A stretch of DNA of 64,000 bases, from contig CM018697.1 of the NCBI GenBank assembly GCA_009363875.1, positions 46,951,484-47,015,483 of the forward strand, written 5' to 3'. This DNA is from Mikania micrantha (lineage: Eukaryota; Streptophyta; Magnoliopsida; Asterales; Asteraceae). Positions 38,300 to 50,072 of this stretch are shown here, in pieces; the first letter of the stretch is position 1, and every line of letters begins with the position of its first letter. The position numbers were made by a program, and so were the translations under genes. The notes beneath the pieces are model-generated. The model did not search any database and was not told the DNA's origin. It worked only from the letters and a program-made list of their open reading frames with translations.

Positions 38300-38790
38300 G
38301 TGGCTCGGTGGTGCTGTGATGGCTCAGGAGCTTGGGCCACTGGCTGGGTGGTTGGGGCTGTGGCCAGATGGCTAGGCAATGGCCGAGCCATGGCTCGGGT
38401 TCCTCGGCAACGACCACGCCTTGGTCTGGATGGCTTGGTGATATCCGAAGTTGGCCAGCCAATGGCTGGTCGCGACTTGCTTTTGCCCGGCAATGGCTGG
38501 TGATTTCTCGATGGTGGTCGAGGATGCCGGCCAAGGGCTGGTCGTGACTTGGGTTTACTCGGCAACGGCCGAGGATGGTCGAGGTTGCTCGGCGGTGGCT
38601 TGGGCGTGATCTGGAAATGCTCGGCAGCGGCCGAGGGTGGTGGAGGATTCTCGGCTGGGGCCTTGGTCGCGATCTGCTTTGCCTGCGAATGGGGCCATGC
38701 CCGTGCCACGTGGGGGCCATGCTCTGCCATGTTTGGGCCACGCACGACCATGTTGGGGCCACCAGTGTGCCATCCAAAGTTTTTATGTGC
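38300..38790 (-). repeat. GC-rich word array in I (GGCCGAGG/TGGCTGG)
   Basis: About 490 bases made of repeated GGCAACGGCCGAGG-like and GGCCAATGGCTGG-like words. Long open frames on both strands arise from this low-complexity composition and are not genes. Confidence 0.75.
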
Positions 38791-39851
38791 CAAACTCTAT
38801 TTTTTTGTATTTTTGCAAGCTAAAATTTCCAGATCCTAGTTTTTAACATATATCTAGTGTTTGGTGAAGAAAAATCTCAATTTTGACAACCTTGAAAAAA
38901 TCTGGGTTTTGAACAAAATCACCCTTTTAATGGGTTTCTGAATTCTGATGATTTTCAAACTTCACCAATCATTTAAACATGTTTATTTAAGTCATATGAA
39001 GCTATTAGAATCAAGGATTGAGTTTAAAACTTACTTGGTGAAGGATTTGCTTTAAAAATCACCAAAATCACACTTTTGGAAGCTTGATTCTTGATTTCAC
39101 TTGTTCTTGGGTTTGGATATCACTTGGAATTGATGTTTGAGATGGGTTTAAGGTTCCAAAAGTGGTAGAGAAGCACATGGTCGAATTTGAGAGGTTGGGG
39201 AAGAAAGAAAGGTGTAGAAACTTTGACCAAAGTCAAGGTTTTTGTATTTATTTGGCCCTACTATTTTTCCAAGTTTAGAAATTTTATTTTGGCCATATTT
39301 AACTGATTTTAGTCAGATAGAATGGGATATACATGGAACAATAGGATAGGGATGGAATTAAATCAAAGGTTTGCTTAATTTTGTCATTTCCGCAATCGTT
39401 TGTTCGGCTTTTCGCGTATAATTTCAGGAATTAATAATAATGATGAACTATCATTTTTACGCTTCTAATTACATCCCATTATGATTATAATGTGATTAGG
39501 AAGTTCGAGTTGTCATGAATTTGTCAATTACGCATGCCGAATTGCCTTTTCGCAGATTTTCGCATTTTGACTTATTGAACTTAGAGATTCTTTGATTTAG
39601 TTATGTTGTCACTTATTTCAATTTAATTCATTATATAATTGATATTAATTTAGTTTTGGACACATGAATTTTGTTTTTGGTCATTATTATAGAAATTTCG
39701 CGTAATTCGGCAATTCTGCATAATGTCATTTGTAATTTGTTTCATCTTGTAATTTTCTTACATATATACACAAATTCACATGTATATACATATTAAATCA
39801 TGATTTGATTAATTAAAATATTAATTCATGCATTTAGGAAATTACCTTACA

Positions 39852-40734
39852 GTAAAGAACAAAATGTCACACTTTATCAGCTGGTGTAGATGTCTGTACA
39901 ACTGGCGCCCCCTGAGGTATAGAATGAACTGTACTTGAGCCTTCCTTGTTTACAGTAGTGGGATCATTGCCAGATGGACCCCCAGCTTGATAATCTTGAT
40001 CGTCATCTTTGCCACCCTATTGTAATGGCATAGTTGCTTCAACTTTACATGTATTTTACCCCTAAGTTGAAGAACCATCCAATCTTGCGTGAATCTCTTT
40101 CAATTGAGCTTCATGACCTTTGAAATCCTTGACAGAACTGATGATCAAGTCAGTAATCTTCTTTTCAAGATCCTAAATGAGCTAACTTAGTTTGATTCAC
40201 TTCAAGCTAAGTTTTGTGTTGTGTCTCAACCTGAGCTTGAAGTAAACTAAGTTGATCTTGAAGTGGAATGATCAGTGAGGTCTTCTTGTTCAACTCTTCA
40301 ACAGTAACCTCCAGGGCATTTACCCTTGCCTTCAATTGAACAATTTCTGTATGCAAGTCTTCAACTTGTGATTGAAGTGCTAGGATCTGTGCAGATTGTG
40401 TTGCAAAACTATCAGTTAACATAACACCAATATAGTATGAAGCAAATGATGGTGTAGATTGTGTGACAGGTGGAGTAACTGGTTGGGAAGTATATACAGG
40501 AACTGTTGAAGTGGAAGGAGAAGCCAAAGAATGTGAAGCTGAAGGAGAAGTATGAACTTGCGACTCAAAGTGAAAATCTTTATCAGATGGCACATAATCA
40601 GAATCATAATCATCTTATTCCTTCTTTTTCTTTGTTGTGGCCTCTTACTGCTGTGCATCACTAATAATGTCAGAATATGGTCGCTTGCTGAAACGTCCAC
40701 GAATAACCACAGAACCACTAGGAGAAGCACCATC
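39852..40734 (-). pseudogene. Element F: middle part of extra reading frame (coiled coil)
   Basis: Minus-strand continuation of F's extra frame between E and I. It reads a basic stretch, then DYDSDYVPSDKDFHFES, a Ser/Thr/Pro-rich linker (SPSASHSLASPSTSTVPVY), then a heptad coiled coil with LQSQVEDLHTEIVQLKARV and VNALEVTVEELNKK (about 40593-40207). After a shift, QGAPVVQTSTPADKV runs up to the edge of I. One TAA lies upstream of the VPSDKD motif. Coiled-coil extra frames after pol occur in Asteraceae Sirevirus-like elements as I remember them. Function unknown. Confidence 0.6.
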
Positions 40735-40739
40735 ATTAT

Positions 40740-41354
40740 TGTTGGTGCATGTAATGCCCCTAGTTTTGTATTTTGTATGACATGGATTGTATAAAGTTTA
40801 TATCAGTAATGAAATCGATTATTCTGTATTGTTCGTATGTTTAATTGAGTTATATATGTCTAACTATGTTTGTCTTTGACTTTGACTATGTTACAGACCC
40901 ATTCGTGCGAATGGTACCTACGAATGAGTCCTTTTGTACGAATGAACAACTAGCGAATGACTGAGGCCAACAAATGAGTCACTCGCATGATTCATTCGGT
41001 TGACCAGCCCATTCGGCTGAGCCATTCGCCCGAATGAGTGTTTCACACAACTCATTCGGCCGAATGAGTTCAGTCTATAGACATGCAAACAGAATGTTTT
41101 AGACAACTTCTCTGACCTCTGAGCACTCCCTGTCATTCTCTTAGGGTTTTGAGTCGCCTCTCCTTGTCCAACATCGTTTCTCACCCCGTGGTGTTCGATT
41201 TCGATCAAAACCTTGATTCTACATCATCGGATTGCCACTGGACTTGGTGATTTCGATTGGAAAACCCTTGAATAGGATTCCGCACTATTCAAGGGCCTGC
41301 CGAGCAGAATCCGCAAGGAACCGGGTGATTTCCAAGGGTTTCATAGGTCCTACA
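40740..41354 (+). repeat. Element E 5' LTR
   Basis: 615 bp. Carries CATTCG palindromes upstream of a weak TATA-like TCTATAGAC at 41072-41081, then a transcribed leader. Same length as the 3' LTR. Confidence 0.93.
40897..41070 (+). repeat. CATTCG palindrome cluster in E LTR
   Basis: Includes CCATTCGTGCGAATGG (40899-40914) and the perfect 18-bp palindrome CTCATTCGGCCGAATGAG (41051-41068), with further CATTCGG and CGAATGAG words between. The 3' LTR copy (63403-63575) has one mismatch in the 18-bp palindrome. Palindromic LTR motifs have been reported for Sireviruses; I cannot say these are the same. Confidence 0.85.
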
Positions 41355-41356
41355 AA

Positions 41357-41370
41357 TTGGTATCAGAGCA
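41357..41370 (+). promoter_or_regulatory. Element E primer-binding site
   Basis: TTGGTATCAGAGCA, three bases after the LTR, matches the initiator tRNA-Met site. Confidence 0.9.
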
Positions 41371-41423
41371 TTGGCTCTTTTTATTCTGCTCGATTTTCAA
41401 TCCAAATCATCATATTACAGATT

Positions 41424-42899
41424 GAGACAGAGACAGGGAATTCAAACAAAGCTGCAAAGCTACTATCCTTGGATGATTATCCACATTGGAAGTATCGATT
41501 TGAGATTTATATTAATGGAGTGGATACAAATCTTTGGAAGTAAGGTGTTGGCTTATCAGCAACATAATGCTGACATGATCATTGATATCCTTGGATGATT
41601 ATCCACATTGGAAGTATCGATTTGAGATTCATATTAATGGAGTGGATACAAATCTTTGGAAGTAAGGTGTTGGCTTATCAGCAACATAATGCTGACCTGA
41701 TCATTGATATCCTTGGATGATTATCCACATTGGAAGTATCGATTTGAGATTCATATTAATGGAGTGGATACAAATTTTTGGAAGTAAGGTGTTGGCTTAT
41801 CAACAACATAATGCTGACCTTATCATTGATCTCAACCAATGCATTGAGGCAAACCAAATTTTAAAATCAAATGAAAAAGATTTTCAAGCCAAAATTGAGC
41901 TATTAAACAGACAATTGCATGAGGCTGAGATCGCTGTGCTGAATAATCAAGATGCTATCAGTTCTTATCTCAATACCATCAATGAGATAAAGAAGAAATT
42001 AGCCATAGTCGAATGTGACTATGAAACTTTGAGTCAGAAGCTCAAGAGCTATGAAAGCTCCTCATACATAATTGAGCACATGATCAGTAATGGGACTAAT
42101 CTGAAGGGCAAGGGAAAATGGAATTATAACCATTGTCCTCCACCAGTCTTAAATTGTTTTGTTAACTCACCAAATGACAAAGAAATTAAAGACTTTCAAG
42201 TTAAAACCCCATTAATAATTGATCTTATTGGAATCATTTCTGATGAGGGTTCCTCCTTGTTTGAGGAATCTTTTGTGGAGGGAGTGGTTGAGGATTGGGT
42301 CTCTGATTCTGAGGATGATTGTGATGTTTCTCCTCAAGTGTCTATTGTTAAGAATCAGACATCTGGTGTCAAAAAGGTTGACCCAATCTCATCAAAGACA
42401 AACATGTCTTCAAAGTTATCCATAGACATATGTTTTTTGAAGTATTTACATGATGGTGAAGCGAGTGAGTCCAACATGACTGATAATCTTTTTTTAATGG
42501 GACAAAGGGTTTGGGTTTCAAGCAAGACAAAACAAAGATAAATGATTTTCGTCAAAACAAAAAGTCTCATTCTAAACTCAAACAGTTTAATCACAAAGAT
42601 AAATGAGCTTGTTTTGAGTGTGGTGCGCTTGGACATTTTGCTAGATTTTTTCCTCATTTGATTAGACCACAAGTTGCACCACATCGAAAACAAAATGAGC
42701 ATTTTGTTAAAGAGGTCAAATCTGCTTGTCACTTACCTCAGGTTAAACCCAAACATCCTTCACCCATCAAATCTCAAGATAAGGGTAAACGGGTTATGGT
42801 TGATCATGATACACCCAAAATTGTTTTTGAAAAACAATCCAAGCCATCTTCAGTGTATTTAAAGAAATCTTTCAGTAAAAACACTGTCTGGATGGCCTA
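41424..42899 (+). pseudogene. Element E gag, internally deleted and triplicated
   Basis: Gag remnant. The N-terminal part reads TETGNSNKAAKLLSLDDYP then HWKYRFEIYINGVDTNLW, typical of copia gag, but lacks an ATG. It passes straight into a 122-bp triplication and then into a region rich in Glu, Lys and Leu heptads (about 41830-42060), so the central gag core seems missing. A zinc knuckle CFECGALGHFARFF (42608-42649) follows a TGA and has lost its last Cys. A basic tail runs to the TAG at 42898. Sirevirus gags are known for a coiled coil before the knuckle. It cannot encode a complete gag. Confidence 0.85.
41465..41830 (+). repeat. 122-bp tandem triplication in E gag
   Basis: Three nearly identical 122-bp copies start at 41465, 41587 and 41709, beginning ATCCTTGGATGATTATCC. 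Only a few bases differ between copies. 122 is not a multiple of three, so each copy shifts the frame. Confidence 0.95.
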
Positions 42900-45800
42900 G
42901 TCCTCTGAAACTCATGTTTCTAAATTTCCTGATAAATTAAACTCAGATGGACAATGGATTGAAATGAAAATCCTGGACTCATTGGGTCAACCCAAGACTG
43001 TAAAGGCTTGGGTTCCCAAATTCAACTAATGATTTGTGTATGTGCAGGTTGCCCCAAATGCTGCTCTTAACAGCACTTGGATTGTTGATAGTGGGGCATC
43101 AAGACACATGACTGGAGACATATCTCTTCTTACCAATGTTCATTCAATTAACGGAGGATATGTAGCTTTTGCTGGTGACAAAGGCGGGTTTATTACTAGA
43201 TAAGGAATTCTTTCAAATGGTCAAATTTCATTTGACAAGGTCAGATATGTGAAGCAGCTGGAGAACAATCTACTTTCAGTCTCACACATTTGTGACAAGA
43301 AGTACAAGGTTTTGTTTGATGATTCTAGCTGTTACATTCTCAAGCAAGGTATTACCATTCCTGAAGACTGGATTCTGATGTTTGCTCCAAGAAAGCAAGA
43401 TTTGTATGTTCTCAATATGGCCACAGCTTCAACTACATATTCTACAGCTTCATGTTTTATGTCCAAGGCAACAGAGAAAGATTCTATCCTTTGGCATAAG
43501 AAGATGGGTCATTTGAGTTTGAGGAAGATGAATCATTTGGTTCACAATAATCTGGTTGAGGGAGTGAGTTTAAAGAACTTCAAGTTGTTTGATGTATGTG
43601 TTTCATGCAAGAAGGCAAAGCAAACCAAGGAGTCTCACAAACCCAAGAAGTTTCATTCAATTACTATACCACTTTGAGCTTCTCCACATGGATCTTTTTG
43701 GTCCTGTCAATCGCAAGAGCATTGCTGGAGATCAATACTGCTTAGTCATTACTGATGAGTACTCCAGATACTCTTGGGTGTTCTTTATGAAGGAGAAATC
43801 AAAAACGTTTGAATGTGTTCAAGTTATGGTAACTAAGCTTGAATCACTTTATAAGCTCAAGGTTCGCATGCTCAGAACAGACATTGGGATGAATTCAAGA
43901 ATCACTATATGGAGACTTTCTGCAATGAACATGGTATTATTCAGTAGTTCAGTGCTCCATATGTCCCCCCAGATGAATGGTGTTGCTGAGCGAAAGAACA
44001 TAACATTAATTGAGGTTGCTCGGACTATGCTTGTTGATTCCTCTCAACCGGTTCAATTTTGGAACGAAGCTGTTGCTAATGCTTGTTATTCTTTGAACCG
44101 GGTGTTGATTGTGAAGAGACATGGGAAGACTTGCTTTGAATTGCTCCATAACAGAAAGCCAAATCTTAAGTATCTTGAACCATTTGGTGCTCCATGCACA
44201 ATGCTTAAGAAACATGAGCAAGGCAAGTTTATTGAAAAGGTGGAAGAAGGCTACTTTCTTGAGTACAACACTCGAAATAAACAAGTTTACAATAGATCGA
44301 CTCATAATGTTGAGGAGTGGTACCATGTAGATGTTCAAAAATATTCTATGCCACCACCTGGAAAGGGTCATGACTGGATGTTCAACTATTCTGATCTTTT
44401 TGACTTTTTCAATATGCCTCCCAAGTATTCTGATGAAGAAGTTGCTGTTTTGATGATGTATGATGCACAAAATGCACCTGATAAACCCATGCAACCCTCT
44501 TCAGTTCAAGTTCCAATGCAGGCACATGATGACAGTTCAGACTCAGATGATAATCACTCTCATCCAGATGTTCCAGAACCAGATGTTGATAATATTGTAC
44601 CTGTTCTTGAGGATCTCAATCTAAACAACCTTGATCCACAGGTTGAGGTGCCTGCTCACCCTATTGGCAGAATTAACAGAATTCATCCTCAAGACAATAT
44701 TATTGGAAATCCAACTGATGGATTGAAGACTAGAAATCAGTTATCTTCAGGTGGTCTTGTTGACATACTTGATCTTGCAGATCTAAACTTTTGTGCCCAT
44801 TCCTGTTTTATCTCCCAAGTTGAACCCAGAACCATCACTGAAGCATTGAAAGAAGAATCTTGGGTAGATGCTATGCGGAAGAGCTGCTGCAATTTAAGAA
44901 CTGGGAGTTTGGCAGCTTGTTGATAGACCCAAGGGTGCAAAAGTTATTGGCACAAGATGGGTTTTACGCTTCAAACGCAATGATCATGGCATTTTGGTAC
45001 GAAACAAAGCACGTCTGGTGGTGCATGGTTTTAGACAGATTGAAGGGATTGACTATAGTGAAGTATTTGCACCGATTGCTCGTCTTGAAGCAATCCGAAT
45101 CTTTCTGGCTTATGCATCCTACAAAAAGTTCATAGTTTATCAGATGGATGTTAAGAGTGCATTTCTTCATGGTGTGATTAATGAAGTTGTATATGTCAAT
45201 CAACCTCCCAAGTTTGAAGATCCATTGCATCGTGACCAAGTCTACAAGCTAGACAAGGCCTTATATGGATTGCACCAAGCTCCGCGAGCGTGGTACGAGA
45301 CACTGTCTGCTCACCTTCTGAACAACGGGCTATGAAGAGGTGTCATTGACTGCACTCTGTTCATTAGATAGATGGATGGGGATTTGCCATTGGTGCAAGT
45401 TTATGTGGATGATATTATCTTTGGATCCACAAATGATGTTTTGTGCAAAGACTTTGAGAAGGTTAAGAAAGATAAGTTCGAGATGAGTTCCATGGGAGAG
45501 ATGAAATTTTTTCTGAGATTGCAGGTGGATCAGTCTGAGGCATGAATTTTTATTCATCAGACCAAATATGTTGGTGACATTCTGAGCCGGTTCAGTATGT
45601 TGGATGCAAAACCTGCTGCTACCTCACTGGCTGTTAATCACGGGATTACTCCAGACGAAAATGGGGAGTTAATTGATGCCACTCTGTACCGAGGAATGAT
45701 CGGATCTCTTATGTATCTCACAGCTTCTCATCCAGACAACATGTTTGCTACTTGTCTGTGTGCTCGTTATCAGTCAAAGCCAAGAGTTTCTCATCTTATT

Positions 45801-46275
45801 GCTGTGAAGAGGATTTTGCGTTATCTGAAGGGTACTTCGGATCTGGGCTTATGGTACCCTAATGATGATAACTTTGACCTAACTACTTATAGTGATTTAG
45901 ATTATGGTGGACGCAAAAGAGACTTCAAGTCAACATCTGCAGTGTGTCAGTTCTTTGGGAAAACCCTAGTTACTTGGCAATGCAAGAAGCAGACGTCGGT
46001 GTCTACTTCCACATGTGAAGCATAATATATTGCAGCTGCTAGTTTTTGCTCTCAAATCATTTGAAGCATAATATATTCCACATGTGAAGCATAATATATT
46101 GCAGCTGCTGCCATTGCTGTCACTAAAAATCATGTCCAACACTCAAAAACAAAACACATTGACATTAAATATCACTTCATACGTGATTGTTTTGAAAAGA
46201 AATTAATCGATGTTGTTAAAATTCACACTGATAACCAGAAAGCTGATCTTTACACTAAAGCGTTTGACAAATCAT
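42900..46275 (+). pseudogene. Element E pol (protease, integrase, RT, RNase H; copia)
   Basis: Copia pol in the order protease, integrase, RT, RNase H. Visible motifs: protease DSGASRHMTG (43087-43116), integrase zinc region (HKKMGHLS to CVSCKKAK, about 43495-43620), integrase core MDLFGP (43688) and LRTD with a frameshift just after, NGVAERKN with the catalytic Glu (about 43978-44001), RT QMDVKSAFLHG (about 45142-45174) and YVDDII (45402-45419), RNase H TYSDLDYGG (about 45887-45913) and the end KHIDIKYHFIRD near 46156-46191. Stops and shifts are frequent, including 43675-43677, 44921, 45333 and 46022. A 33-bp segment is duplicated at 46008-46040 and 46077-46109 within the RNase H end. Non-functional. 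Confidence 0.93.
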
Positions 46276-46750
46276 GATTTTTATATCTGTTATCAGCTAA
46301 TGGTGTTTTTCAAAAAGATCTCATCTGAATCAAACAAATGATCATTATCTTGTTAGTTAGTTTCTTTCGTTTTATTTTTTAGTACTTTTGCTGTTTTTCT
46401 TTTAACTTATTCAAAAACTCAAAAAGATTTTCAGTTTTAGGTTTTTAGGGGGAGAAAAAGTAGTTTAATTGAAAAACCAAAAACATTTGAAAAATTGTAA
46501 AAATGAGGAAGTCTTGTGTGAGAAAGGGATGTGTTAACCAAGCATGTCTTAAATGCAAAATTGAATGCATAAACTGAAAACACATGGGTTTTAGGACTTG
46601 ATGTACTGATAGGCCGACTTTACAAAGTTTATAGACTATTGGTGAATGCTTAGAATGTCTGATTAGTGGGATCCAGTTTAGAAAACTAGTTAAGGGACAA
46701 ACAGTTTTTAACTGATCTGATTAGGTTTCCAATGATTCATGAATTCAAGT

Positions 46751-47078
46751 CTGTACACATGCCATATTGCTTTGTAAAGACCTAGCTGAAGCCGTCCATT
46801 CAGATGAGAATGATTAAATCACATCAAAATAAAAGTAAATCCGACTCTGTATACATGCCATATTGTTGGGTTGCAGCCTAGCTGAAGCCGTCCATTCAGA
46901 TAGGATAAGCTAGAAAAATACAAAAATAAAATAAGTTGATTCCATATGTGCCATATTACAGGGTTGCAGCCTAGTTGAAGCCATCCATTTGGATAGAACA
47001 AGTTGATCTTGTCAACACAATTTTGTATACGTGCCATATTGCTTTGTAAAGACCTAACTGAAGTCGTCCATGAGAATG
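46751..47078 (+). repeat. Four-copy dispersed tandem repeat in E spacer
   Basis: Copies at about 46751, 46847, 46940 and 47022 share TGCCATATT, then a TTGTAAAGACCTAGCTGAAG-like or GGTTGCAGCCTAGCTGAAG-like core and CCGTCCATTCAGAT. Period is roughly 80 to 97 bases with diverged spacers. Confidence 0.85.
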
Positions 47079-47577
47079 TGTTGAACTTGAGAAACAAATC
47101 AAAAAGAAAAACACAAAAAGAAAATAAATTGGAACCTTATAGAACTTATGATGTTAGGTATTAAGCTATGCAGAGTTTTGACCTATTTTGGTTGATTATA
47201 ATGGGTAACTCAGTCAGAAAACATGGGTAAAGGTTTAAAGTGGACAAGTATATAAATAATCGCTTCATAAATCAAATGTGTCAGAAGTATAACATTCATG
47301 AATGCTGATTTGATGTGATCTGGTGCATCTGTCATTTTCTTGAAAGACTACTCACAAAAATATGTTTTTTGATTATCTTAGTTTTAGTTGTACAGTTGTT
47401 TTCATATCAGAAAAATACAAAAGGGTTTTCATTTGAATTTGTTTTAAATGATCATTTGTTTGCTCGGATATTCAATCTCATCTTAACCTATCACCAGACC
47501 AGACTGAACTTCATAATGATACTCTCTTTTATGGTCAGAATGTTAAATTTGTAAATAAATTGTGTTTTAGTGCTGAG

Positions 47578-48280
47578 TCTCATTCACCCGAATGAGTCCT
47601 GCAAAAGACTCAACACAACGAATGAATCCATTCATGCGAATGGGTCATTCGGCTTATCTCATGATGCGAATAGGGTCATTCGGCTGAACTCTCATCCGAA
47701 TGAGTTTCCCTATTTAATGAAATTTTTCGGCCGAATGATTCATTCACATCATTTTTCCTTTTTCGCCATACTGTGTGAACCCTCTTTCGCCCGAAGCACA
47801 TATTAGTTCAACCATCAATCCAACCTATACTGATGGTATTTCACATTGTGATTGTTTCAGGTACTGTTGGGATCAAGATCTCTCAATTTTGATCGTAAAT
47901 TGACACAGAGCAGTTCAAATTTTTGGGGTTTTAGGGCTCGAACCTGTACCAATCAAATAATCCAACAAAATGAATTTTGATGCTCTTAAAACTGGTTCTA
48001 AAACTTCAATCGGACTTCTATGAACAATGTCTCACCATTTTTGCGGTCTGATTTGAGTTTTTGAAAATTTAGGGTTTTAAGTTCTTCGGTCGACCGAATG
48101 AGGGGATTCAACAGAATGAGAGCCTTTTGGTCAAAGGGTGGACGACTGAGGTCATTCGAGACATCTGATCATGCGAATGATTGGGTTCAACCGAATGACT
48201 TCATTCGTGTGTCATTCGGCCAGTTTTCTCATTCGCCTGAGTCTCATTCGGATGGTGTAGATTCATTCGCACCATTTGAA
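47578..48280 (+). repeat. LTR-like CATTCG clusters inside E
   Basis: Two clusters, 47578-47760 and 48088-48280, of CATTCGGC, CGAATGAG and CCATTCATGCGAATGGG-type words, the same vocabulary as the E LTR, located before the extra frame. Confidence 0.75.
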
Positions 48281-48335
48281 CACTTTTGTTTAAAAATTTG
48301 ATTTTGTTCAATTGTGTACTGAACTGAACTGACTT

Positions 48336-48357
48336 GTTGTTTCTCTTGTGTTTCAGA
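48336..48357 (+). promoter_or_regulatory. Splice-acceptor-like site before E extra frame
   Basis: TTGTTTCTCTTGTGTTTCAG ends at 48356, two bases before the ATG at 48358. It fits a plant 3' splice site and could place the extra frame on a spliced RNA. No experimental support. Confidence 0.45.
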
Positions 48358-49540
48358 ATGGCAGGCTACAAGGCCTTTCCGTAGAACAACATCTGTGCAC
48401 ACCTTAATGTTAACACGACGAATGCTCGACATTTTACAGAGATCATCACATTCTTGAGACAATCCATGATATTCACAGTCATTTCTACTGTTCATGTGCC
48501 ATACTTATCTCATCAGAGAGATTTATGGAGCTTAGCTGACATTGGCTGTGAGGTAGAGCCTCCAGATATCAGAGGGAAGGTCAGAGGACAGGATGTTGTC
48601 GTCTTTGCTGAGCACATCAGACAGGTGTGTGGATTTCAGGAATCATCTGATCATCCTATCACTCTTAATAGATATCTTGTTCGTGGATGTTTCATGAGGT
48701 GCAAGTATGATGGAGATCTGGAATACTGAACAAGCCCTTTCTCTGCCCGCAGTTCAAGTATCTATGCCATGTCCTTATTCATTGTCTGGGATCAAGGCGT
48801 GGTGGATTCGATGATCTTAGAGAAACACTCCATTGTGCCTTTGTGGCTTTAGTGATGAACATCCCGTTCACTTCTCCGAGATGGTTTTCACACACATGAA
48901 GGAGAACGTGTATCTGAAGGGAGACAAGAAGTTTTTGATGTACCCGAGATTTCTACAGATGATCTTCGATGCCCAAGTGCCGAATCTTCCCAAGGTCAAA
49001 TCAGATATTATCAGACTGGAGAATATGACGGATATTACCCTCAACAGGGTTCTTTCTTATCGGGGAAAGGAGAGGAAGCCTCCTACTCGTCGTCTGTTTG
49101 GCCACCTCCTCAATCCTGACTATGCCGCACCTATCGGGAGGATGTGGAGACACAAGGACTCCGATTCTGATCAGGAGGATATTATTGTTCCAGGTGGAGA
49201 TGATGGTGATACTAATGGTGGTGGTGCTAGTGGTGCTAGAGATGTTGGAGTGAGTGTTGGTGTTGATATTCATGACCCCCAGACCTCTACTGTTTCTATG
49301 TCCACTGTTTCTACTCCATTGGAGATGGGTGGGACTACTTCTGACGATGAGGGGGAGGATGATCAGACGGAGGATGTTGAGGGTGAGGCTGATGATGCCT
49401 TGGATGATTCTGATTCAGAGGACACTGGGCCTGAAGTTGTGACTACATGTTTCAGATCTCAAGTCGTTTTTTCTTGAGACAAGGTCTAGAGAGCAGGCCT
49501 CTATAGATGACGACGAGATCAGGGATCCGTCTTTTGTTCC
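48358..49540 (+). pseudogene. Element E extra reading frame, first part
   Basis: Frame starting MAGYKAFP with a TAG eight codons in, continuing as FTEIITFLRQSMIFTVIST and HPITLNRYLVRGCFMRCKYD to a TGA at 48727, then in another frame from about 48833 (MVFTHMKENVYLKGDKKF, LNRVLSYRGKERKPPTRRLF) into an acidic Ser/Asp-rich tail (DDQTEDVEGEADDALDD). It is cut at 49540 by D and resumes at 61559. Position after pol matches the so-called envelope-like frame of Sireviruses, but I see no signal peptide or membrane segment, so that label is doubtful. It recalls proteins annotated as hypothetical in Asteraceae genomes (recalled, not searched). Role unknown. Confidence 0.7.
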
Positions 49541-50063
49541 TGTAACATTTGTACATTTAGTCATAGTAGTCGTAAACAGTGTTAGAACAGTGTGTGTCCG
49601 TATTCAGTTAAGCAATGTGATTCATGTGTTTATAATGTGCTTGTGTGTTAGAATCTTATTTATATACTGTTAAGACGGTGTAACAGGATAGTGTTAGTGC
49701 GTAGTGTTAAGACGAATATTATGACAATTAATTAATTCAACAAGAATCGTAATACGTAAGCGAGACTGAGTATAGTTATGGGTGACGATCCATAATGATA
49801 CGAATGTGGAACTTATAATTATGATTAAATGACTTTAAATAATTAATACGATCGAAAAACGTACGCGATTGCGGGTATACACGTAATTGTATGTGTTTAA
49901 CGATCTGACAACGCACGAAGAGTAAAAATAATTAAAATAATTATTTTATATTTTTACAATTTTGAAACTCATCATTTTATTGAGTTTAACAAATCTTTTA
50001 TTTTTGCGTTACGTTCCAGAAACGCGAACCGAGCGACCGAAACGGACCCGAACACCACTGGAA

Positions 50064-50072
50064 CTATAAAAG
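50064..50072 (+). promoter_or_regulatory. TATA box of D 5' LTR
   Basis: CTATAAAAG follows the conserved CGGACCCGAAC block. The 3' LTR copy is near 59855-59863. Confidence 0.6.

Larger units (their letters stand above)
32766..39851 (-). mobile_element. Element I: solo LTR of a gypsy-like family (split by H)
   Basis: Minus-strand LTR in two parts (32766-34149 and 38296-39851), about 2.9 kb joined, interrupting F's extra frame. On the minus strand it starts TGTAAGGTAATTTCC and ends near GACACGTTACA. It contains the 3' half of the intron-like module: minus-strand GAACTCACCATC near 33040 and acceptor TTTTTCAG|GAAGG near 32990. I found no primer-binding site or internal region, hence a solo LTR. 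No clean target duplication was found, so the ends are approximate. Confidence 0.6.
46276..48357 (+). other. Element E spacer between pol and extra frame
   Basis: 2.1 kb without coding. Contains four copies of a 55-bp motif (46751-47078), two CATTCG word clusters (47578-47760 and 48088-48280) like those of the LTR, and a polypyrimidine tract with AG directly before the extra-frame ATG at 48358. Confidence 0.8.

Noticed and set aside
38164..38793. Open frame of 209 codons on the minus strand and overlapping plus-strand frames
   Set aside because: Comes from GC-rich iterated words of LTR I and crosses the boundary between H and I, so it is not a gene.
32760..39855. A 5-bp target duplication for solo LTR I
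   Set aside because: Flanks ACTAT and GTAAA do not match and shifting the ends gave no clean pair, so none is claimed.
48358..49540. Calling the E extra frame an envelope gene
   Set aside because: Position fits the Sirevirus extra frame, but no signal peptide, membrane span or cleavage motif is visible.
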